This document shows positions 57,969 through 64,000 of a stretch of 64,000 nt of DNA, one piece after another. Below the pieces are notes generated by a model that was given only the letters and a program-made list of their open reading frames with translations, made no database searches and was not told where the DNA came from. Origin of the DNA: Phyllobacterium chamaecytisi (GTDB lineage Bacteria > Pseudomonadota > Alphaproteobacteria > Rhizobiales > Rhizobiaceae); assembly GCF_020164455.1 (NCBI RefSeq), contig NZ_JAIQWW010000005.1:248001-312000 (forward strand), written 5' to 3'. Position numbers and translations under genes: made by a program. Positions within the stretch are counted from its first letter, which is position 1, and each line of letters opens with the position of its first letter.

Positions 57969-58994
57969 GTGAAGACATGCAGACGAGCATGCCAGTTCGA
58001 GTGTTCGGAGTATGATTTGGAAGACTGGGACCCCAACGTAGTCAAGATGCTCAGCATCTTCATGCCGACCACTTTTGACAGGCGCCTGGCCATCAAGGGG
58101 CATTCCCGCTTCGTCCATTACACCACGGCCGAGAACCTGTTTCGCATTCTTGATCAGGAGGAAATACGGTTTCGAAACACGCGATGCATGAACGACTATC
58201 GCGATGTCGAACAGGGGGTCATGCAGCTGCACCAGTGGAACAATGATGGGGAAAGCAGCGAGCCCCTGGCGAAAGCGCTCGAAGCCAGCAGTCCGGGGGT
58301 TTGGGGTGAGGCAATCAAGAAATACTACCAAGCGTTGCCGAGCTTGCGGACCCAATCCTATGTCCTGTCGGTCGCCGAACATGATCCCGCTGAGAATGAC
58401 ACCGGCCGGCTATCGCTGTGGCGGGCCTACGAAAAAGGCGAAACCGGGGTCGCCGTCGTCGTCAAGGTCGCGCCTTTCATGCAGGTGACGGAGGCTCTGA
58501 AAGCCTATTCGAGCCCGGTGGCATACTGGACGCGGCACCAGCTTGACGATGAGTTCAAGGTCGTTACCCAGCGCGTGTCTGCCAACAAGGATTTCCTGTC
58601 GAAGTTACCGAAACCCGCATTGATCGAGATGCTGTTCCTTATGCTGGTTTTCGCGGCGACATGCTCCAAACATCCGGGTCTGGGTGACGAGCGCGAATGG
58701 CGTGTTTTGACCAATCCACAACTCTGGCCGTCGCCGCAACTGGTCGAACACCATGACGTCATCGGTGGAATTCCGCAGACGGTCTACCGGATGCCGCTGA
58801 AAAACAGCCCCGCCGACAATGTGATGGGTATAGAACTGCCCGAACTCATCGACCGCGTCATCATTGGCCCAACCGCCTATGCCGGACCGATCCGCGATGC
58901 GATCATTGCGAAATTGGTAGAGAGAAAGATCGACGATCCCGCTTCCAAGGTTATCATATCGGGGATGCCAGTTCGAGCGAAGGCAATGGGCTAG
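57969..58994 (+). CDS. DUF2971 domain protein
   Basis: 341 residues if started at GTG 57969; an ATG at 58047 would shorten it but lose the conserved PNVVKMLSIFMP. The exact start is uncertain and no clear ribosome site is seen. DUF2971 marks: FVHYTTAENLFRILDQEEI, CMNDYRDVEQG, SLWRAYEKGETGVAVVVKV and the HPGLGDEREWRVL segment. Biochemical role unknown. No signal peptide, so cytoplasmic. Downstream of the RTX pair by 20 bases on the same strand. Confidence 0.8.
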   Translation: MKTCRRACQFECSEYDLEDWDPNVVKMLSIFMPTTFDRRLAIKGHSRFVHYTTAENLFRILDQEEIRFRNTRCMNDYRDVEQGVMQLHQWNNDGESSEPLAKALEASSPGVWGEAIKKYYQALPSLRTQSYVLSVAEHDPAENDTGRLSLWRAYEKGETGVAVVVKVAPFMQVTEALKAYSSPVAYWTRHQLDDEFKVVTQRVSANKDFLSKLPKPALIEMLFLMLVFAATCSKHPGLGDEREWRVLTNPQLWPSPQLVEHHDVIGGIPQTVYRMPLKNSPADNVMGIELPELIDRVIIGPTAYAGPIRDAIIAKLVERKIDDPASKVIISGMPVRAKAMG

Positions 58995-59140
58995 ACGGTA
59001 AATGCAGTGTGATCGAAGCTCCCGAAATCGTCGCCGTCGAGCCTCCTTTTGACCAAGAACAGATCTAGACTGAACGCAACCTCGGGACGCTTTTGACGTT
59101 CGGGCCGAGGGTGCTATTTTCGCGTAAGGAGGATAGTCAG

Positions 59141-59257
59141 ATGCACGATCTAACCATAGTTCTGGCAATCTTCGCTATTGTTGTCCTCGCTTATCAGTCC
59201 GAGATCGATGACCGGCCGCCGGTCCAGGACGATGACCCGACGGACTATGGTGACTGA
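59141..59257 (+). CDS. 38-residue single-span membrane peptide
   Basis: The frame MHDLTIVLAIFAIVVLAYQS followed by an acidic tail ending PTDYGD is preceded by a near-perfect ribosome site AAGGAGG 8 bases before ATG. Residues 4-18 are one hydrophobic helix; the tail is acidic. No homologue is recognised. Its stop is one base before the stop of the convergent HTH gene. The strong Shine-Dalgarno and the amphiphilic composition argue that it is a real small protein. Confidence 0.6.
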   Translation: MHDLTIVLAIFAIVVLAYQSEIDDRPPVQDDDPTDYGD

Positions 59258-59258
59258 C

Positions 59259-59489
59259 CTAGTGGGCAACACAGGCAATATCGTCCGGAAGGCCAACGGA
59301 ATGGGCAATGCGATGCAACTTCCCCGGCTCGGTGTCCTCGCCCATCTCGATACCGTTGAGTTCATCGACGGTCAGGCCGCACGCAATGGCGAGATCCTCG
59401 ACAGTGTAATTGAATTTTTGCTTGATCATTTTCACCAGATTTGCGCTGGCAGCGATGGCGGAGGCTGTCGTATCAATCGTGTCGACCAT
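59259..59489 (-). CDS. Small XRE-type HTH protein
   Basis: 76 residues with CCGGAG before the ATG. A helix-turn-helix of the XRE/Cro kind covers about residues 22-70 (KFNYTVEDLAIACGLTVDEL, then IEMGEDTEPGKLHRIAHSVG). No effector domain, so a DNA-binding regulator or antitoxin-like protein. Tail-to-tail with the 38-residue peptide gene and divergent from marR. A relation to either is unproven. Confidence 0.75.
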   Translation of the reverse strand: MVDTIDTTASAIAASANLVKMIKQKFNYTVEDLAIACGLTVDELNGIEMGEDTEPGKLHRIAHSVGLPDDIACVAH

Positions 59490-59586
59490 GGCGGATCTCC
59501 GGATCTGGCAGGTTTCGGTCTCCCGAAATGCACGGGCTCATATTTGGTTCCCAAGCTGACGCAGCAGACTTCAATATCAGATGGCC

Positions 59587-59615
59587 TTGACATAGTGCAT
59601 ATGCACAGTTATATT
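59587..59615 (+). promoter_or_regulatory. marR promoter with palindromic operator 1
   Basis: -35 TTGACA (59587-59592), 17-base spacer, -10 TATATT (59610-59615), all near consensus. The spacer contains the perfect palindrome GTGCATATGCAC (59595-59606). The transcript would start only a few bases before the marR ATG at 59623. Confidence 0.8.
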
Positions 59616-59622
59616 TGCCTTC

Positions 59623-60051
59623 ATGAATGAAACATCATCCATGGACGCCTGCAATGGGTTCGCGACGAGACGTGCTGCTCGTTACATCACGAGGCTTTAT
59701 GAGCGGCATCTTGCGGCAGCGCACGTGACGACTACCCAGTTCTCGATACTGGTGTTGCTCAGTGAGAGACCGGGTATGACAATGAGCGAGCTTGCGCGGG
59801 CAATGGTCATGGACAGGACCTCACTGGTGCGGGCCATCAAACCAATGCAACGTGATGGCTGGCTGAAGACGGAACCGGCGCTGGATGAGCCGCGAAAGCT
59901 GGTGCTGTCACTGACAGAACCGGGTCAGAGCAAGGTCCAGGAGGCCAGGCCGTTATGGCAAAAGGCCCAGCAGGAATTCGAAGCCCAGGTGGGGTCCGAA
60001 CGAGCCGCGCAATGGCGGCATGATTTTTTCGAGATGACACGCAGTACCTAG
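59623..60051 (+). CDS. MarR family transcriptional regulator
   Basis: 142 residues. Winged-helix MarR fold: dimerisation helix RRAARYITRLYERHLAAAHV, recognition region MTMSELARAMVMDRTSLVRA, wing LKTEPALDEPRKLVLSLTE. No reactive cysteine near the ligand pocket apart from Cys10. The operator in its own promoter indicates autorepression; a second copy precedes the secreted protein gene, its likely target. Confidence 0.92.
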   Translation: MNETSSMDACNGFATRRAARYITRLYERHLAAAHVTTTQFSILVLLSERPGMTMSELARAMVMDRTSLVRAIKPMQRDGWLKTEPALDEPRKLVLSLTEPGQSKVQEARPLWQKAQQEFEAQVGSERAAQWRHDFFEMTRST

Positions 60052-60085
60052 AATGTATCAGAGATTGAAATTGCGTGCCGAATAG

Positions 60086-60099
60086 TGTGCATATGCACA
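60086..60099 (+). promoter_or_regulatory. MarR operator 2, before the secreted protein gene
   Basis: TGTGCATATGCACA, a perfect 14-bp palindrome containing the same 12-bp core as operator 1. TTGAAA at 60065-60070 may be the -35, with the operator over the -10. Located 27 bases before the ATG. Confidence 0.75.
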
Positions 60100-60126
60100 T
60101 AGCATTACAACATATAGGAGACTGAA

Positions 60127-60513
60127 ATGACTCAATATTTGAAAATTGCTGGCAGTGCCGTCCTGTATGGCATGATCGCAGCAACATCGCCGGTTCAGGC
60201 CACCGAACCAGATCGCAATGTGAAAGAAGGGCAAGCCGTCGTCACGACCCTTGGTAGTGATACGTCCGCCGTAACCTACTGGGTCAGCCAGTCCGATGGC
60301 TGGCACGTCGTGACAACAGTCGATACGAAGAACGCAGCCGTCAGTTCCGAGACCGGAAATCACGCGGTCGTAAGGTTCTCCGCGGTGCTGCAGCCGGGCC
60401 AGTCCCACTCGATCTCGATCCCGGTTGCCGTTGGCGAGAAACAGCCTGCACTGCATATCCGGCGCGTGGCGGACCGGATCGAGGTGGAGACAGATCCGGC
60501 ACTGTTGAACTAG
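60127..60513 (+). CDS. Secreted orphan protein under MarR control
   Basis: 128 residues. Signal peptide 1-25 (MTQYLKIAGSAVLYGMIAA, cleavage near VQATEP). The mature part is beta-rich: VTYWVSQSDGWHVVTTVDT, VVRFSAVLQPGQS, LHIRRVADRIEVE. I do not recognise a family. It is probably periplasmic. The MarR operator 27 bases upstream makes it a target of the neighbouring regulator. Convergent with the GGDEF-EAL gene, stops 12 bases apart. Confidence 0.8.
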   Translation: MTQYLKIAGSAVLYGMIAATSPVQATEPDRNVKEGQAVVTTLGSDTSAVTYWVSQSDGWHVVTTVDTKNAAVSSETGNHAVVRFSAVLQPGQSHSISIPVAVGEKQPALHIRRVADRIEVETDPALLN

Positions 60514-60525
60514 CGGGATACCGCA

Positions 60526-62514
60526 CTACTGCACGAGCGATCTGGACTGGTTGATCCAGTCGATCGCTTCGTGATGCGGCATAGGCTTTGCAAAATAATG
60601 ACCCTGCATGGTTACGCAGCCGAGTTGCCGCAGAATGCGCAGGTCGGCTTCAGTCTCGACGCCTTCGGCGACGACCTCGATTCCGAGTGACTTGCCGAGG
60701 CCGAGAATGGATTGCACCACTTTGCGATCATCCACCGACTCCGCGATGCCGTAGATGAACGAACGGTCGATCTTGATCCGGTCGACATGCAATAGCCGAA
60801 GCGATGACATTGACGAATAGCCGACACCAAAATCGTCGATGGCAATGCGCACGCCGACTTTGGCCAAGGCAGCCAGTTTGCCTTGCACCGAGCTGATATC
60901 CTTTGCGGTGTCCTCGGTGATCTCGATTTCCAGCATGGAAGCTGGCAGATCGAGTTTACGCAGTTTTGCGATTATCAGGTCGTCCACTGCGAGTTGAGAC
61001 ATTTCGCGCGGAGACATGTTCATCGCCACCCGCAGGTGACCAAGGTTCATTGCGCGCAATGTCTGCATCATGGTGCAGACGTCCTTCAATATGTATCGGA
61101 ACAGAGGTTCCGCAAGTCCGGAGAACGATGCGACCGCTACCAGATCAGTAGGGGGAATCCAGCCGTGCCGCGGGTGTTTCCAGCGTACCAACGCTTCCAG
61201 ATCGGTAATCTTGCGCCCGCCATTTCCAAAAATTGGCTGGAACCAGACCTCCAATGCGTCATTGCTCAATGCCTTGGCAACGTCGCGCTCTATATCGCGC
61301 CGCATCGCGAGGTGATCACGCAAGTCGTCGTCGAACACATAATGCCGATTACGACCCTGTGACTTCGCCCTGTAAAGCGCTGCATCCGCACGGACCAGCA
61401 TCTCATCGACGTCCCGCTCGCTGGATACACAAACGCCAATGCTGACGCCGATGCGGCCGGCATCGAAGGTGGCGAACGGAATGGATATTGCGGCGATCAA
61501 CTTGGTGGCGAGTATCGACGGCGCCTCGTCATGACGTGCTGTGTCGAGCAGAACAGCAAACTCGTCTCCACCCAGACGTGCCACGAGTACGTCGTTACTC
61601 AGACTCTGACGAAGCCTCCTTCCGACTTCCACAAGCACCCTGTCGCCCGCTTTGTGACCGAACGCGTCGTTGATCGATTTGAAGCCATCGAGGTCGAGAA
61701 GCATGAGCGCGAATCCGGTCATGCTGGAAGACGGCAAAGATGCAACCTCCTGCATGAACCCGCTGCGATTGAGAAGTCCGGTCAGTTCATCGTGGGCGGC
61801 GCGATGTCCCATTTCGGCGGCGGCTTGCGTCGCCTGATCCCTGGCCGCTTCCAGAGAGATTGCCATGGCGGTGGCCTCGTTCTTCAGCCTGCTGGACTGC
61901 CGGAACAGTCCTTCGCTTTCCCGTGCGCCACGGATCAAGGCGGCGAGGTAAATTATCGTCGTTGCTGCCAGGCAATAGCGATCAAAGCCGCCGGCATAAA
62001 TGAGGCATCCGGCCACCGACAAGAGAACCGGGACAATGTAACAGATCGGCATCAGTGCATAGGCAAAACCGGCGGTTACAGCGCCCGCCGTAATTCCGCA
62101 CAGGACGACCAGGTAAAAAACCGATTGCGGGGCGGTATAACCGTCGCACAGAACGGCGATGAAGGCCCACACGACACCTGAGGTCGCCGCCATGGCCGAC
62201 TGCAGGAAGAGATGTTGTCTTACCGAGGCGGGGTCGAGGTTCTTTGGCTCGACCGGACCGGCGGGATCAAGCAGCCGCACTGGAAAACGGCACAGAAGCA
62301 TCCGGGCCGCATTCACGAGGCTTGAGGCGACAAACCACAACAACCCCGCCAGTCCTTGTCCGTAGTGCAGAGCGACGAGCAGGCTGATCAACCCCAGGAT
62401 AATACTGACGGGAACGGAAATAAGCATGCTGCGGCGCACGGCCAGGAGCTGGTCGGCGGCGATCAGATGCTGCAAGGGCAGCGCAAGCGCTTCTGCAGGT
62501 TGGTTGGGACTCAT
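60526..62514 (-). CDS. Membrane-bound GGDEF-EAL protein
   Basis: 662 residues. N-terminal membrane region with about six segments (residues 29-210), a linker, then GGDEF (about 235-400; RLGGDEF near 314, intact) and EAL (about 415-655; DLEALVRW near 439, DDFGVGYSS, VVAEGVET). Both motifs are complete, so it could make or degrade cyclic-di-GMP. No PAS or other sensor domain besides the membrane region. Which activity dominates cannot be told from sequence. Confidence 0.94.
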   Translation of the reverse strand: MSPNQPAEALALPLQHLIAADQLLAVRRSMLISVPVSIILGLISLLVALHYGQGLAGLLWFVASSLVNAARMLLCRFPVRLLDPAGPVEPKNLDPASVRQHLFLQSAMAATSGVVWAFIAVLCDGYTAPQSVFYLVVLCGITAGAVTAGFAYALMPICYIVPVLLSVAGCLIYAGGFDRYCLAATTIIYLAALIRGARESEGLFRQSSRLKNEATAMAISLEAARDQATQAAAEMGHRAAHDELTGLLNRSGFMQEVASLPSSSMTGFALMLLDLDGFKSINDAFGHKAGDRVLVEVGRRLRQSLSNDVLVARLGGDEFAVLLDTARHDEAPSILATKLIAAISIPFATFDAGRIGVSIGVCVSSERDVDEMLVRADAALYRAKSQGRNRHYVFDDDLRDHLAMRRDIERDVAKALSNDALEVWFQPIFGNGGRKITDLEALVRWKHPRHGWIPPTDLVAVASFSGLAEPLFRYILKDVCTMMQTLRAMNLGHLRVAMNMSPREMSQLAVDDLIIAKLRKLDLPASMLEIEITEDTAKDISSVQGKLAALAKVGVRIAIDDFGVGYSSMSSLRLLHVDRIKIDRSFIYGIAESVDDRKVVQSILGLGKSLGIEVVAEGVETEADLRILRQLGCVTMQGHYFAKPMPHHEAIDWINQSRSLVQ

Positions 62515-62624
62515 CGTGTCACTGCCAGAAATGCACCGTTATTGTTGCCGGACGACAGCTTAACCGCCTTCTGCATAATTATTGGTAACTTTTCGAGCGG
62601 CAGGCCCACCCAACCATGCGAGCG

Positions 62625-62825
62625 TCAGTTTTTCAGGCCGCGGTCAGCGCAATAGGTCATGAACTCCTCCGGCAGCATGATACCCTCACCCTCGACCTCC
62701 ACTTGCAGGACCGGATGTTTGTGTACCGCGTGCAAGGCGTCCCTGGCGCATGGGTATTTGATTGCCGTTATCGTCAACCGTCCCTCGACAATGAACACGC
62801 GAACGGTCGTGTCTAGCCGGGACAT
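62625..62825 (-). CDS. 66-residue orphan protein
   Basis: Start ATG 62825 has AAGGAG at 8 bases, which makes this small frame credible. The sequence MSRLDTTVRVFIVEGRLTIT.. is mixed alpha-beta with no signal peptide, ending YCADRGLKN. No family is recognised. It lies 86 bases after the HD-domain gene on the same strand and may share its transcript. Confidence 0.6.
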   Translation of the reverse strand: MSRLDTTVRVFIVEGRLTITAIKYPCARDALHAVHKHPVLQVEVEGEGIMLPEEFMTYCADRGLKN

Positions 62826-62911
62826 CACCGTGGCTCCTTTATATGTGCTTCGATTTGACCCTTAGATAGTCATTGAAGTGCACACAAAAAAGACCTCGTG
62901 CTTAATCTTGG

Positions 62912-63553
62912 CTATGCCTTCCACGCCGAGCCGCGGATGACGCTGCAGAAGTTGCCCCGGTGGAAATGCGGATCCTTGTCGGCAAGGACATCGGCCTTGA
63001 CGTTACCGAAGGTGGTGTCGGGCTTATGCTTGATGCCGTCATAGAAGGCCTGGATGATATCCTCCTTGAAGTGATCGCTCCGGGGATGGGCGTGGACGAC
63101 CGTCTCCCGCTCGGTATCGGTGTAATCGGGATAGGTCAGTCCGAGCACGTCCATCTCGACGCCGGCGGTCACGAGCGCGACGACCGGGTGCATGTGCTGC
63201 GGTATGCCGGGTGTTGTGTGCAGTGCGATGGCGGTCCAGACGAGATCGATATCGGTCTGCGCGATGCCATGTCCACGCAGAAAGTCGCGAGCGGCATTGG
63301 CACCATCGACCTCGAACCGCTCATGCGCGCTGCTGTGCTGATGGGTCAGCCCCATGTCGTGGAACATGGCGCCGGCATAGAGCAGCTCCGGGTCGAACGT
63401 GAGGCCGCGATGCTTGCCGGCGAGCGCCCCGAAATAATAGACGCGGCTCGAATGGTGAAACAACAATGGCGAAGCGGTGTCGCGCACGAGTTCAGTGACC
63501 GCGCGTGCGAGCTTGCTGTCGGGGATGCTGACCCCTTCGATTGTCAATGCCAT
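62912..63553 (-). CDS. HD domain protein (cyanamide hydratase-like)
   Basis: 213 residues from ATG 63553, with AGGAG upstream; an in-frame start at 63673 would overlap the divergent gene. HD-type metal site: His33/34 (FHHSSRVYYFG), His65-Asp66 (AMFHDMGL) and a later His in AIALHTTPG. The spacing and the HSSRVYYFG motif resemble the Ddi2/cyanamide hydratase group. Zinc hydrolase or hydratase of small nitriles is possible, but the substrate is unknown. Divergent from the GlxA regulator with about 110 bases between. Confidence 0.82.
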   Translation of the reverse strand: MALTIEGVSIPDSKLARAVTELVRDTASPLLFHHSSRVYYFGALAGKHRGLTFDPELLYAGAMFHDMGLTHQHSSAHERFEVDGANAARDFLRGHGIAQTDIDLVWTAIALHTTPGIPQHMHPVVALVTAGVEMDVLGLTYPDYTDTERETVVHAHPRSDHFKEDIIQAFYDGIKHKPDTTFGNVKADVLADKDPHFHRGNFCSVIRGSAWKA

Positions 63554-63662
63554 CGGACTTCTCCTTCTTTCTGTTGGCAAAGTGTAAGAGATACGGTAGT
63601 TTGTCTGCAATTGTCGTTTTACGACGAATACAGACATTCTCCGCCGGAAAGGGACATGGACA

Positions 63663-64000
63663 ATGCCGAGCATGCCGTTGAGGGTTGCAATTCTGGCTGT
63701 GCCCGGCGTTCAGCTGCTGGATGTGTCGGGGCCGCTCGATGTTTTTGCCGAGGCGAATGTGCAGGCCGGCCGGACAGTCTATGAGCTCTGCGTCCTTGCC
63801 ACCCGGCCCGGCGCCATCCGAAGTTCGTCGGGGGTACGGCTGATGCCGGACACGGTCATCGGGGAAAGCGTAAATTTCAGGATCGATACATTGCTGGTGG
63901 CGGGTGCGCCGAACGCGGCGAACGTGCCGGCCGATGGCCAAATAGTCGATTGGCTGCGATCCGCCACGCCCTCCATGCGCCGCTATGGTTCGGTCTGCAG
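63663..64000 (+). CDS. GlxA family regulator, N-terminal part (cut by window end)
   Basis: 112 residues are visible from ATG 63663. The DJ-1/PfpI-like domain begins VAILAVPGVQLLDVSGPLDV and reaches YGSVC, the nucleophile elbow (Cys). The expected C-terminal AraC-type DNA-binding domain lies beyond the window. GlxA-like proteins are activators of nitrogen and carboxylic acid metabolism genes. As the divergent neighbour of the HD gene it is the likely regulator of that gene (inference). Confidence 0.85.
   Translation, partial: MPSMPLRVAILAVPGVQLLDVSGPLDVFAEANVQAGRTVYELCVLATRPGAIRSSSGVRLMPDTVIGESVNFRIDTLLVAGAPNAANVPADGQIVDWLRSATPSMRRYGSVC

Overview
The window looks like a chromosomal segment of a Rhizobiales (Hyphomicrobiales) alphaproteobacterium, most likely near Phyllobacteriaceae or Brucellaceae. 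This rests on gene order and gene content: trpF-trpB-trpA-accD-folC, infC...rpmI-rplT-pheS-pheT, dnaK...dnaJ-pmtA, addB-addA, a TsaE-kinase fusion followed by a MurU-type nucleotidyltransferase, and an intracellular PHB depolymerase. Genus is inference. No rRNA, tRNA, CRISPR array, insertion sequence or prophage was seen.

Layout. 1-9.4 kb (+): end of a sensor histidine kinase, a TsaE-AmgK fusion, murU, addB and addA, densely packed with overlaps. 9.6-9.9 kb: trxA. 10-16.6 kb (-): YgjP-like metalloprotease, ydcF, trpF, trpB, trpA, accD, folC. 16.6-19.2 kb (-): alpha/beta hydrolase, BenE-type transporter, DUF2852 protein. 19.4-25.6 kb (+): the translation block infC, a membrane methyltransferase, rpmI, rplT, pheS, an ASCH protein and pheT. 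infC most likely begins at an ATT codon, and rpmI and pheS share a similar leader element. 25.7-31 kb: LpxO-like hydroxylase, aldo/keto reductase with divergent LysR regulator, Gfo/Idh oxidoreductase, htpX. 31.3-37.8 kb (+): dnaK, an orphan gene, dnaJ, pmtA, an FMN reductase, pyrF, a DUF1330 protein. 37.9-43.3 kb: phaZ, a transglutaminase-like cysteine peptidase, comM/yifB, gshB, a short RlpA.

43.7-54.6 kb is a hexuronate catabolism locus: gntR-uxuA (-), uxaC and a uxuB-type dehydrogenase (+), a four-gene ABC importer (+), and uxaA (-). Three AT-rich palindromes with the same TAATATATTA-like core lie at the gntR/uxaC divergent region, in front of the ABC operon and in front of uxaA. This suggests one regulon under the local GntR protein, with the ABC system as a candidate hexuronate or hexuronide importer. 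54.6-64 kb is accessory: two tandem RTX calcium-binding repeat proteins, a DUF2971 protein, a 38-codon membrane peptide gene, a small HTH protein, a MarR regulator with two identical 12-bp palindromic operator cores, a secreted orphan protein, a GGDEF-EAL protein, a 66-aa orphan, an HD-domain protein and the start of a GlxA-type regulator cut by the window end.

The observations most worth following are: (1) the three-site hexuronate operator and the ABC importer it appears to control; (2) a dispersed repeat of about 104 bp with a 21-bp internal period, present right after pyrF and, inverted, upstream of the RTX genes; (3) the leader motif shared by rpmI and pheS; (4) the MarR operator pair.
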